The notes under the pieces were generated by a model. That model was not told the origin of the DNA. It searched no databases and worked only from the letters and a program-made list of their open reading frames with translations. A stretch of DNA of 33,129 nt from Gluconobacter vitians (GTDB lineage Bacteria; Pseudomonadota; Alphaproteobacteria; Acetobacterales; Acetobacteraceae), in assembly GCF_015244565.1 (NCBI RefSeq), contig NZ_JABCQG010000023.1, positions 1-33,129 on the forward strand, written 5' to 3'. Positions 23,946 through 32,954 of this stretch are shown here, piece after piece; position 1 is the stretch's first letter, and the number at the start of each line of letters is the position of its first letter. Both the position numbers and the translations under genes were made by a program.

Positions 23946-25219
23946 TGTTGCCGCAGGGATGGGTTGAAGCAACAATTAATGATTTAGGGGATTACCTCAA
24001 TGGAATGGCGTTCAAACCATCCGATTGGGAAGATCAAGGTACGGGTATTATACGAATTCAAAATCTAACTAACCCCAAAAAACCACTCAACAGGACTCGT
24101 CGAAATTTCGATGAAAAATATCTTGTAAGGCGAGATGATATACTTGTTAGCTGGTCGGCTACCCTTGATGTGTTTTTTTGGGATCGTGAGGACGCGGTTC
24201 TGAATCAGCATATATTCAAAGCAATCCCCTCTTCGGTTGTAGACAAGCGCTTCTTATTTATTGCTCTCAAAAAAGCGATTTATGAGATGATGAAATCTGA
24301 ACATCTTCATGGCTCGACTATGAAACATATTAACCGAGGCCCTTTCCTCGCGCATAAAGTATGGCTTCCCCCTCTCGCCGAACAACGTCGCATCGTCGCC
24401 AAACTGGACAGCCTGACCGCCCGCATCGCCCGCGCCCGGGCAGAGTTGGAGCGTGTTCGAGTGCTTTCTTTTAGGGCCTGGAAATCGGCAATCAATCAGT
24501 CTTTTCAGAAGCTCAAGTGTGAAAATGTACCTTTAAAGCAGATAGCCCAAATTACGGGAGGACTTACCAAAAACGCCAAGCGCCGCTCACTTCCATTGCA
24601 GGTTCCATATCTCCGTGTTGCAAATGTTTATGCCAATGAACTGCGTTTAAGCGATGTGGCTCGAATAGGATGCTCGGAAAAAGAATATAAAAAAACCAAA
24701 CTGGAAAAGAACGATATTCTAATAGTTGAAGGAAATGGAAGTATCGATCAGGTAGGAAGGGCAGCTCTATGGGACGGCGAAATTGGCGGGTGCACGCACC
24801 AAAATCATCTAATTAGAATTCGTCCCAGCGAATCAATATCATCTGAATTTTTGCTGCTTTTTTTAGAATCTTCACTGGGGCGAAAATATATCGAGACATC
24901 CGCCTCATCAACATCGGGCCTCCATACTTTGAGCATATCAAAAGTTGGTAATTTTTCATGCCCGCTCCCGAGCCGCCTATTACAAGACGCTACGGTGAAA
25001 TATTTGAATTTGTGTCGTGATCGCCTTTTGGCAAAGCGAATAGAAATTGATCGTGCCCTGACCCTCCTCGACCGCCTCGAATTTTCCCTTCTCGCCAAAG
25101 CCTTCCGGGGCGAACTCGTTACGCAGGACCCAAATGACGAACCCGCCAGCGTGTTGCTCGACCGCATCCGGGCCGAACGTGCTGCGGATACGAAACCGGG
25201 ACGGAAACGCCGGGCATGA
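23942..25219 (+). CDS. hsdS: type I restriction enzyme, S (specificity) subunit
   Basis: This 425-aa subunit has the usual duplicated plan. Target-recognition domain 1 covers about 1-140, and the conserved helical spacer begins L-A-E-Q-R-R-I-V-A-K-L-D at about 145. Domain 2 spans about 190-345, and the C-terminal conserved helix has L-L-A-K-A-F-R-G-E-L near 385. Each domain half reads one part of a split DNA site. The two recognition domains are clearly AT-richer than the spacer, the C-terminal repeat and hsdM, as expected if they are exchanged between alleles. It starts with GTG overlapping the hsdM stop; ATG at 23945 is an alternative. The stop overlaps the next gene's ATG (ATGA). Confidence 0.94.
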   Translation: MMLPQGWVEATINDLGDYLNGMAFKPSDWEDQGTGIIRIQNLTNPKKPLNRTRRNFDEKYLVRRDDILVSWSATLDVFFWDREDAVLNQHIFKAIPSSVVDKRFLFIALKKAIYEMMKSEHLHGSTMKHINRGPFLAHKVWLPPLAEQRRIVAKLDSLTARIARARAELERVRVLSFRAWKSAINQSFQKLKCENVPLKQIAQITGGLTKNAKRRSLPLQVPYLRVANVYANELRLSDVARIGCSEKEYKKTKLEKNDILIVEGNGSIDQVGRAALWDGEIGGCTHQNHLIRIRPSESISSEFLLLFLESSLGRKYIETSASSTSGLHTLSISKVGNFSCPLPSRLLQDATVKYLNLCRDRLLAKRIEIDRALTLLDRLEFSLLAKAFRGELVTQDPNDEPASVLLDRIRAERAADTKPGRKRRA

Positions 25220-25572
25220 CCGACGAACCGTTGCTGCCGCCGGACAAATGGCTCGCCATGGGTGGAGACCTGACAAACTGCCTGTGGGACAGCACCGGCG
25301 ATCTGGCGTTTTACGAGGATCTTCCGATCACCGATGCGCTTAAGGCACGTCTGGAAGCATGGGAAAGATGGGCAGGCGACTATGAGGACTTTTTGCCACG
25401 CGAAAAGCGAGCGCCTTTCGATCTGAAGGGCTTCACAGCCTCGGGCCTCGAAATCGCGTGTGCCCTGAAAGCGGAACTTCCCGACTGGACCATCATCTAT
25501 CGCGACGAGTTCAGGTGGCAGTACCAGAAGGAACTCGGGCTCACACCCGCCGAATGTGAATACGAGGTTTGA
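25216..25572 (+). CDS. acidic 118-aa hypothetical protein inside the restriction operon
   Basis: This protein is unrecognised. It is strongly acidic, with roughly twice as many Asp/Glu as Lys/Arg, rich in Trp, Leu and Pro, and without signal or membrane segment. Features are W-L-A-M-G-G-D-L-T-N-C-L-W-D at about 12-25, W-E-R-W-A-G-D-Y-E-D-F at about 49-59 and P-D-W-T-I-I-Y-R-D-E-F near 88-98. Its ATG overlaps the hsdS stop, so it is translated with the specificity subunit. An acidic partner of a restriction complex could be a regulator or DNA mimic, but this is conjecture. Its stop overlaps a possible TTG start of the Mrr-type gene. Confidence 0.65.
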   Translation: MTDEPLLPPDKWLAMGGDLTNCLWDSTGDLAFYEDLPITDALKARLEAWERWAGDYEDFLPREKRAPFDLKGFTASGLEIACALKAELPDWTIIYRDEFRWQYQKELGLTPAECEYEV

Positions 25573-25580
25573 TCCAGCTC

Positions 25581-26510
25581 ATGGCCGTTCCTGATTACCA
25601 ATCTCTCATGCTCCCCGTCCTGCGCCTCGCCGCCACTGGCATTCGTCGCGTGCCGGAAATCGCGGAGGCAATTGCGGACGAGTTTGCGTTGTCATCGGAA
25701 GACCGGACTGCATTGCTTCCCAGCGGTAAGCAAAGATTGCTACCCAACCGCGTTCACTGGGCCAAAACCTATCTGATGAAGGCGGGTTTACTGTCTTCTC
25801 CCGCGCGAGGGCAGTTCACCATCACGCCAGCGGGTAATGACCTTATTGCCTCCAACCCGTCTGCCATTACGCGCACTATGCTCGAGCAGTATCCGTCGTT
25901 CGTCAGCTTTGTAAGTGGCAAGTCAGAGGGGACTACGGAACAGACAACCCTCTCTATAATGACCGATGCTACTGCGGCAGCCAACCAGACGCCCGAAGAG
26001 CGCATTGAGGCAGCTCACACGGAACTGATGTCCGAATTGCGCTCGGACCTTCTGGAACAGATCCTGCAACAGAGCCCCGCCTTCTTTGAACAACTGATTG
26101 TCGATCTGCTGGTCGCTATGGGTTACGGGGGCAGCCACGAAGATGCGGCAAAACGCCTTGGCGGCACGGGTGACGGCGGCGTGGACGGTGTGATTAACGA
26201 AGATCGCCTTGGGCTGGATCGGATCTATGTGCAGGCGAAGCGTTATGCCGCTCATGTCAGTGTCGGGCGCCCCGACATACAGGCGTTTGTTGGCTCGCTT
26301 GTGGAACATGGATCGAACAAAGGCGTGTTTGTCACCACCTCATCCTTCAGCGCCCCGGCAATGGACTTCGTCCACCATCTGAGCCAGCGCGTCATTCTGA
26401 TCGATGGAGCAACCCTGGCTGACCTGATGATTGAACATGGCGTAGGTGTGCGTGTCAGCCGCGCGGTAGAGATCAAGAAGCTCGATCTGGATTTCTTCGA
26501 TCCGGGCTGA
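25581..26510 (+). CDS. mrr: Mrr-family restriction endonuclease
   Basis: This 309-aa protein has an N-terminal winged-helix Mrr_N domain (about 1-90; contains W-A-K-T-Y-L-M-K-A-G-L and a beta-wing ending I-T-P-A-G). A linker follows, then the Mrr catalytic domain (about 150-290). Catalytic residues are D202 in G-T-G-D-G-G-V-D-G and Q218-A-K220, the Q-x-K version of PD-(D/E)XK usual for Mrr. F-V-T-T-S-S-F-S and I-L-I-D-G-A-T-L-A are later core strands. Mrr enzymes cut methylated DNA, so beside a type I methylase its specificity must spare the HsdM mark. The ATG at 25581 has GAGG 11 bases upstream; TTG at 25569, overlapping the previous stop, is possible. Confidence 0.9.
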   Translation: MAVPDYQSLMLPVLRLAATGIRRVPEIAEAIADEFALSSEDRTALLPSGKQRLLPNRVHWAKTYLMKAGLLSSPARGQFTITPAGNDLIASNPSAITRTMLEQYPSFVSFVSGKSEGTTEQTTLSIMTDATAAANQTPEERIEAAHTELMSELRSDLLEQILQQSPAFFEQLIVDLLVAMGYGGSHEDAAKRLGGTGDGGVDGVINEDRLGLDRIYVQAKRYAAHVSVGRPDIQAFVGSLVEHGSNKGVFVTTSSFSAPAMDFVHHLSQRVILIDGATLADLMIEHGVGVRVSRAVEIKKLDLDFFDPG

Positions 26511-26618
26511 ACGATCTTGCGCGGCCAGATATGTGCCGTCGCGCAGATGGCGCTGTCGATCGCCTGAAGATCACTTGAAAATCACGCTCTGATCCCCGAC
26601 AGTCTTCTGTAACGAAGT

Positions 26619-29600
26619 ATGGATTTTCTTCATATTGCGCTCAACGAGATCACAGGCGCATGTGTGAGATTATTGAGCGTTGTGGAGATTTCAGTGACAG
26701 CCGACCATGAACAGACTGCTGAGGACGTTGAGATCACCACAGAAGAAAAAAAGCCCGAACTTCGGATCGTCTTACAGGAAACAGTCAACGCTAGCCTGTG
26801 GGAGAATAGTGTCCCGATCCTTGAAGAGTTGGAATTCGACAACAGAAGCGAAAATACATATCCGGTTATTGAAATAACCATTACCAGCGAGCCGCATTTT
26901 CTGACGCCTCGGTCGTGGATGCTCCAGCAGATCGGTCCCGATGAACTTCGGGTTCTGAACGATCGTGACCTGACACTGGATGGCTCATTGCTTTCGGCCC
27001 AGACCGAGGCATCAAGGGCCGTCGTGACCATTGTCGCCCGTGCGGGAGAACAGGAACTTGCGAGGGTAACACGCGATGTCCGGATGCTTGCCCGCAATGA
27101 ATGGGGTGGCCTGTCCGGTATCCCCGACATCCTCGCCGCCTTTGTACTTCCCAATGACCCCGCTATTGCCCGTATCCTGCGCAGCGCATCCGAGATCCTC
27201 CGGCAAGCGGGGCAATCCCCTTCCCTGGAAGGTTATCAGGGGGACAAGGCACGCGTATGGGCGCAGGCTCAGGCGCTGTGGTGCGCTATCTGCGCCCTTG
27301 ATATCACCTACATCAATCCACCTGCATCTTTCGTTGAAAACGGCCAGCGTATCCGTCTTCCAACACAGGTTGTCGAGGAACGTCTGGCGACCTGTCTCGA
27401 TACGACCGTTCTGTTCGCCGCATGTCTCGAAGCCATTGGTCTGCGTCCCCTGATCGTTCTGACGCGCGGGCACGCTTTCGCGGGCCTGTGGCTGGCCCAG
27501 CAGGATGCGGGTTCTTCGGTGGTCCAGGATCTGCCTGGCATTCGCAACCGCTTGAAGCTCGACGATCTACGTGTCTTTGAAACAACTTTGGCGACGGCAG
27601 CACGCAAACCCAGCTTCGCCGCAGCATGCGAGCGGGGCGAGGCCCATCTGCGCGACATAGACGATGACGATCCAGATGCGTTCCGCGAAGTTATCGATAT
27701 TCACCGGGCACGCCTGCGCCGTATCCGTCCCCTCTCCACCTCTGCTGCCTCGCCAGGGAACGAAGCGGCAGAAACCGTATCTAATGATTCAGCGGGACAA
27801 CCGACATTCGAGGCCCCTCCCCCATTGCGTGAGGAGCGTGAAGAAGAGCGCCTGCCAGACCGTCCGGCAGATCGCGTGCAACGATGGTGCAATCGTCTGC
27901 TCGACATGTCCGCGCGGAACCGATTGCTGAACCTCCCCAAGTCAGATCGGCAACTGATTGAACTCGACTGCCCTGATCCGGCGTCATTGGAAGACATGCT
28001 GGCGGAGATGCGCTCGGGCAGCAATGCCAGGCCGCTTCGTTTTGTCGCAGCGCCCGGGCTCATGGACGACGATGATCCCAGAAACAAAGCACTCCATCAG
28101 GGACGACATCATGAGGATGCGTCCAGAGCGTATGCGCTGGAAGCCCTTAAAAGACGCGAGATCGTCGTCCAGCGGAAAGAGGACAAACTTCAAACCGCAC
28201 TGACCGAAATTTATCGTCATGCCCGAAGCTCCGAGCAGGAAGGCGGCACGAACGTGCTTTTCCTGACGATCGGGGCGCTGGCCTGGACATCGCAGGATAA
28301 ATCCAAGCCGTATCTCGCTCCCCTCATTCTCGTTCCGGTCATTCTGGAAAGAGCGAGCATCAAATCGCCCTTCACACTACGGGCGCACGGGGATGAAACC
28401 CGTATCAACACAACGCTGCTGGAAATGCTGCGTGCCGAATACGATATCCGGATTCCCCTGCTAGAGGGGGAGGCACTTCCGGAGGACGACGCCGGCCTTG
28501 ATGTTCCAAAAATCATCGAAGCCTTCCGGCTGCACCTTCGACACATTCCCGGATGGGAAATTCGCGAGCATGTCAGTCTGACGACATTGAGCTTTGCGAA
28601 ATTCCTGATGTGGAAGGATCTGCTGGAACGGAAAGAGCATCTTGCCACGAACGACGTCGCGAGCCGCCTGCTCAACGGAGTCAAGGACGGCGAGCAGACA
28701 GGTTCTGCCCCATCGAACGGTTTTGATCCTGCTGGTGACCTCGACGACGCTCTCGCCAAAGCCGATCTCGTCTGCCCGATGGAAGCCGACTCATCTCAGC
28801 TCAAGGCCATCGCACGCGCGGCAGCGGGCGAAAATTTCGTCCTGATCGGGCCGCCCGGCACAGGAAAAAGCCAGACAATCGGCAACATTATTGCCAATAC
28901 GCTCGCACAGGGTCGTACGATCCTTTTCGTGGCTGAAAAACGGACAGCGCTTGAAGTGGTCCGTGCGCGTCTGGCCAAACTGGGCATTGCTGAATTCTGT
29001 CTGGATCTGTTCTCGCCCAAGGCGAACAAGATGGCGGTGCTGCAACAGTTTCAGACAGCGCAGGCTGCGCTTGAGGATTTCCAGCCTGAGGAATATGCAC
29101 GGACAAAACAGACACTGGATACCATTCGCACTGAACTGAACGCTTACGTCCGCGATCTCCATACGCCGCGTCGCAATGGCTGGACGCCCTATCGCGGAAT
29201 TGGCGTCACTCTTCGTGCTCAGGAAACATCCATCGTCCGCATTCCTCTGGAATGGGCCAATGCGGATGTTCATTCAAAAGCCGATTACGATACATTGGTT
29301 CAGTCCGTTGAGGATCTGTCGACCCTTTATGCCCGTATCGGAGATATTGTCGTCTCACCCAGACTGGCAGGTCTTGAGCAGACGGACTGGTCACCACTGT
29401 GGGAAGGCAGACTGCTTGACACCGCCAATGGAGCCCTCTCCGCCCTCGACAAACTAAGAGAGGCGGCGTTGAGTGTTACCAAGGCGCTTTCGCTGCCTCA
29501 GAACAATCTTTCCTATCAGCGGCTTGAGCAGATCAGAGCGCTTTGCTCCCATCTTCTGTTGCCCCACGCAGCGGCATGGAGCTTCACGGAAAACGCCCGC

Positions 29601-32600
29601 GAAACACGCGATGCCGTATTACTGGAACAGGCATCTGTTACACGGTGCCACGCTCTGACAGCAGATCTTGATACCCGCTGGAAAGACAGCGTACGCGCTC
29701 TTCCTTTGGCTGAAACCCTTGCAGAATGGCGTACCATCAAGGAAAAGTGGCTGCTGGCCCGTTCCATGGGGCAGAAGGCGATCCGCAAACGGCTTGAACC
29801 TCATGCCATCGCTCTGCCTGAAGACTGCGAAAACGACCTTGAAGCTCTTGTCGAACGTGCGGCCCTTCTTGAAAAGCTCGGGAATGCTTCTCACAAGACA
29901 AGCATCGGTCCGATGTGGCGGAGTCTGGATACTGACTTCGACGCAATCAACGCCGCATTTGACTGGGGACAGGAAACACGCACCCGCCTTGCGGGCTGCA
30001 CAGCCGAAACGGGAGAGCTGCTCACTGCCCGCACTCATCTCAGGACTCTGCTGGTAGAAGGTCAGGATCTTCTGGCACCTGGCGGAACAATCCACGCATC
30101 CCTGACCCGTTATCTCGCGGCATTTGCCGAGCTTGATGCCGCCCTGACAACACTGGGAAATTGTAGTGCCAGCGACGTTACCCGGCTGGTTCCCCCCGAA
30201 AATCCCAGTTGGCTCGAACAAACCACGGACAGGCTGCGGAACTGGAAAGAGGCCACTCGCGAATTGCGCGACTGGTGTTCATGGCGCCGCGCCTGCCATC
30301 AAGCCGCGCAACTCGGTCTGACACCCATGATCGAAGCCATCGAACACGGGTTAGTCGCGCAAGATGACGTACCGGCCGTTTTCGAAGCAAATTATGCGCG
30401 CTGGTGGACCATGCACGCCGTCAGTGATTCTGCTCTGCTGAGTAGTTTCGTGGCTGCAACCCATGAAGGGCGCATCATCAGATTCCGCGAACTGGACGAA
30501 AAGCTGAAAACCCTGGCCATTCGTCTGATCCGTGCACGCCTTGCCGGACGTATTCCCGGCGAGGCCGCGCGGCAGCACGATCCGGAATACAAAGTCCTGA
30601 CGCGCGAGATTGCCAAGAAAACCCGTCATCTTCCGGTCCGTCAATTGGCCGAAAAGATGCCAGGCGCCCTTCGGACCCTCACGCCTTGTCTCATGATGAG
30701 TCCGTTGTCAGTCGCCCAGTACCTGCCTGCTGATGCTGCTCCGTTCGACCTTGTTATCTTCGACGAAGCGTCCCAGATCGCAACATGGGACGCAATTGGC
30801 GCAATCGGTCGTGGCAAGCAGGTCATCGTGGTTGGCGATCCCAAGCAGTTGCCACCCACGGATTTCTTCACGGCGGGTCGGGCAGCGGCTGATGCTGATA
30901 CATCCGATGAGATGACCGATCTTGACTCGATCCTTGACGAATGCCTCGGAGCAGGTGTCCCGGCCATCAGTCTGGAGTGGCATTATCGCAGTCGTCACGA
31001 AAGCCTGATCGCTTTTTCAAATCAGGCTTATTACGGCGGCGATTTGGTTACCTTTCCGTCACCGGTCACGGCGGATCAGGCAGTCTCTTTCCGCTTTGTC
31101 CCGAAAGGGATTTATGAACCCGGCAAAAATGGGTCGCACACCAATCCTGCGGAGGCGCGGATGGTGATCGCCGAGGCTGTCCGGATCATGCGCGATGGTA
31201 CCGATCGCTCGGTTGGTATCGTCACGTTCAACGGAGAGCAGCAGAAACTGATTGTCGATCTTCTGGATGCTGAAGTCCGAAAAGACCCTGCGCTTGAAAG
31301 ATTCACAGGCGAGCAGGCTCATGAAGCGGTGCTTGTAAAAAATCTGGAAAACGTGCAGGGCGAAGAGCGTGATGTCATGCTGTTCTCGCTCACTTACGGG
31401 CCTGACATCGCAGGCAAAATCTCCATGAATTTTGGCCCCCTGAACCGTGATGGCGGGGAACGTCGTCTCAATGTGGCGATCACCCGTGCTCGTGAACAGT
31501 TAATCGTGTTTGGGTCGCTGCGGGGGGATCAGATTGCGATAGAACGAACACGCGCCGCAGGTGTTAGGGATCTGCGCCGCTTCCTGTTGTTCGCTGAACG
31601 AGGCCCAATGGCTCTGGCCGGCGCACATGAAGGGTCTGTCGGAGGATATGACAGTCTCTTCGAAGTCGAAGTTGCGACGATGCTTCAGACAAAAGGATGG
31701 GAGGTCACCACACAGGTCGGTGTTTCCGGATTCCGCGTGGATCTTGGCGTCATTGATCCCGATTTACCCAGCACGTTCCTCGCAGGCGTCGAATGCGATG
31801 GCGCCACATATCACCGGAGCGCAACGGCGCGCGACCGAGACCGCCTGAGACAGGCTGTTCTTGAAAATCTCGGCTGGAATATTCTGCGCATCTGGTCCAC
31901 GGACTGGTGGACGAATGCCCCGCGCGAGGTTGAACGGATTGATGCTGCTCTACAGAGCTTTCTGGAGATTGCCCGTCAGAAGCGCATTGATCAGGCAGAG
32001 CGGGATGCTGCAAAAGCTGAAGCACTGCTAAACGCGACTGTGAATGAGCGCGAAGAGAAACCTGCTGTTTCGACCGAAACCCCGAAGGTTGAATCTGTCA
32101 CTGACGAACCCTTCTCAGAGCCGTCACCTGAAGAGATCACGAATTTAGAGCTCCTTTACGCAAAGGCCCCCGAACATATTCCATCAGATGACACGACCAG
32201 TTCTGATGTCGAGGCCGATCCATCCAAATTGTCGCAGGACGATTATTTGCCGACATTGGCGCGCCTTGTCGTTCGCACAATCGATCAGGCAAAGGTCATT
32301 CGGGAAGATGTTCTTATTCAGACTCTGTCACGGGCACATGGCTTCAGTCGCGTCGGTCGTGAGATTCGTGAACGCGTCCAACGCGCTATTCCCTCATCAA
32401 TGGCACGCACCGAAGAAGATGTTGGCACTTTTCTGTGGTCGGATCGACAGCCTGTCGTTCCACGGCTGTCCCTGACATCATTAACGGCTGAGAAATCCTT
32501 GGACCCGGCGCAGGTCCCTCTTGCGGCCCTCGTAGACCTTGCCTGCCGCGCTATCGCCATCGACTGCCCGGACGAGGATGCTATTGCGAGAATGCGCGCT

Positions 32601-32705
32601 GCCTGCGGCATGAGCCGTATGGGACAGGCAACGCGCGCTCGCTTCGCCACGGCTCTGCATGAAGCGCGTCGTATGAAAGATGGACATGACACGCCTCATC
32701 TATAG
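26619..32705 (+). CDS. giant DUF4011 / SF1 helicase / Vsr-like nuclease / DUF3320 defence protein
   Basis: This 2028-aa protein is probably one antiphage machine. Residues about 1-160 look beta-rich. A transglutaminase-like segment follows, with C259-L-D and G-H285-A-F-A-G-L-W. A DUF4011 region lies at about 420-650. The SF1 (COG1112) helicase has G744-P-P-G-T-G-K-S751, D1382-E-A-S-Q, G1406-D-P-K-Q-L-P-P and a final R-L-N-V-A-I-T-R-A-R. The nuclease is Vsr/MTES_1575-like, with E1682, D1708 and E1725-C-D1727. DUF3320 closes the protein (about 1870-1925). The order matches the DUF4011-helicase-Vsr class reported as antiphage (called Hhe, from memory). The ATG at 26619 has only a weak GAAG; a later start would remove part of the N-domain. 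It lies 108 bases after the Mrr gene, likely in the same transcript. Confidence 0.85.
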   Translation: MDFLHIALNEITGACVRLLSVVEISVTADHEQTAEDVEITTEEKKPELRIVLQETVNASLWENSVPILEELEFDNRSENTYPVIEITITSEPHFLTPRSWMLQQIGPDELRVLNDRDLTLDGSLLSAQTEASRAVVTIVARAGEQELARVTRDVRMLARNEWGGLSGIPDILAAFVLPNDPAIARILRSASEILRQAGQSPSLEGYQGDKARVWAQAQALWCAICALDITYINPPASFVENGQRIRLPTQVVEERLATCLDTTVLFAACLEAIGLRPLIVLTRGHAFAGLWLAQQDAGSSVVQDLPGIRNRLKLDDLRVFETTLATAARKPSFAAACERGEAHLRDIDDDDPDAFREVIDIHRARLRRIRPLSTSAASPGNEAAETVSNDSAGQPTFEAPPPLREEREEERLPDRPADRVQRWCNRLLDMSARNRLLNLPKSDRQLIELDCPDPASLEDMLAEMRSGSNARPLRFVAAPGLMDDDDPRNKALHQGRHHEDASRAYALEALKRREIVVQRKEDKLQTALTEIYRHARSSEQEGGTNVLFLTIGALAWTSQDKSKPYLAPLILVPVILERASIKSPFTLRAHGDETRINTTLLEMLRAEYDIRIPLLEGEALPEDDAGLDVPKIIEAFRLHLRHIPGWEIREHVSLTTLSFAKFLMWKDLLERKEHLATNDVASRLLNGVKDGEQTGSAPSNGFDPAGDLDDALAKADLVCPMEADSSQLKAIARAAAGENFVLIGPPGTGKSQTIGNIIANTLAQGRTILFVAEKRTALEVVRARLAKLGIAEFCLDLFSPKANKMAVLQQFQTAQAALEDFQPEEYARTKQTLDTIRTELNAYVRDLHTPRRNGWTPYRGIGVTLRAQETSIVRIPLEWANADVHSKADYDTLVQSVEDLSTLYARIGDIVVSPRLAGLEQTDWSPLWEGRLLDTANGALSALDKLREAALSVTKALSLPQNNLSYQRLEQIRALCSHLLLPHAAAWSFTENARETRDAVLLEQASVTRCHALTADLDTRWKDSVRALPLAETLAEWRTIKEKWLLARSMGQKAIRKRLEPHAIALPEDCENDLEALVERAALLEKLGNASHKTSIGPMWRSLDTDFDAINAAFDWGQETRTRLAGCTAETGELLTARTHLRTLLVEGQDLLAPGGTIHASLTRYLAAFAELDAALTTLGNCSASDVTRLVPPENPSWLEQTTDRLRNWKEATRELRDWCSWRRACHQAAQLGLTPMIEAIEHGLVAQDDVPAVFEANYARWWTMHAVSDSALLSSFVAATHEGRIIRFRELDEKLKTLAIRLIRARLAGRIPGEAARQHDPEYKVLTREIAKKTRHLPVRQLAEKMPGALRTLTPCLMMSPLSVAQYLPADAAPFDLVIFDEASQIATWDAIGAIGRGKQVIVVGDPKQLPPTDFFTAGRAAADADTSDEMTDLDSILDECLGAGVPAISLEWHYRSRHESLIAFSNQAYYGGDLVTFPSPVTADQAVSFRFVPKGIYEPGKNGSHTNPAEARMVIAEAVRIMRDGTDRSVGIVTFNGEQQKLIVDLLDAEVRKDPALERFTGEQAHEAVLVKNLENVQGEERDVMLFSLTYGPDIAGKISMNFGPLNRDGGERRLNVAITRAREQLIVFGSLRGDQIAIERTRAAGVRDLRRFLLFAERGPMALAGAHEGSVGGYDSLFEVEVATMLQTKGWEVTTQVGVSGFRVDLGVIDPDLPSTFLAGVECDGATYHRSATARDRDRLRQAVLENLGWNILRIWSTDWWTNAPREVERIDAALQSFLEIARQKRIDQAERDAAKAEALLNATVNEREEKPAVSTETPKVESVTDEPFSEPSPEEITNLELLYAKAPEHIPSDDTTSSDVEADPSKLSQDDYLPTLARLVVRTIDQAKVIREDVLIQTLSRAHGFSRVGREIRERVQRAIPSSMARTEEDVGTFLWSDRQPVVPRLSLTSLTAEKSLDPAQVPLAALVDLACRAIAIDCPDEDAIARMRAACGMSRMGQATRARFATALHEARRMKDGHDTPHL

Positions 32706-32713
32706 GAAAATGT

Positions 32714-32743
32714 AGCCTGCTAACTTTAAGCTGGCAGGCTTTC
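32714..32743 (+). terminator. terminator of the defence operon
   Basis: AGCCTGC at 32714-32720 pairs with GCAGGCT at 32734-32740, followed by TTT. It begins nine bases after the helicase stop codon and overlaps the end of the leftward VapC-like remnant. Confidence 0.6.
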
Positions 32744-32954
32744 AAAGGGATCAAAGGCTGTGACACCCGTTCCCTGAAAATGTCGCCGGTTGCGGGTGAG
32801 CACGACGTAGCCCTTCACCATCGCTGGCGCCGCGATCAACAGATCAACCATTTCGGGCATGCGGCCTACCTGACATACAGTCCGTGTCATACGCCAAGTT
32901 CGGGTGCTGATAGCGGTAAAGAAGCATTTCGAGCCGTGCAGACAGGCGTCCAGC
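32726..32954 (-). pseudogene. VapC-like PIN-domain toxin, C-terminal remnant
   Basis: Read leftward, the frame ends with M-V-D-L-L-I-A-A-P-A-M-V, V-L-T-R-N-R-R-H-F, G-T-G-V and F-D-P-F-E. This is the C-terminal half of a PIN-domain VapC, holding the later acidic residue(s) and the T-R-N-x-x-x-F motif. Upstream, another frame continues the similarity (R-L-E-M-L-L-Y-R-Y-Q), which suggests a frameshift. The IS5-family copy then cuts off the N-terminus and first catalytic Asp. No VapB antitoxin is visible. It is converging with, and overlaps the terminator of, the helicase gene. Confidence 0.6.
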
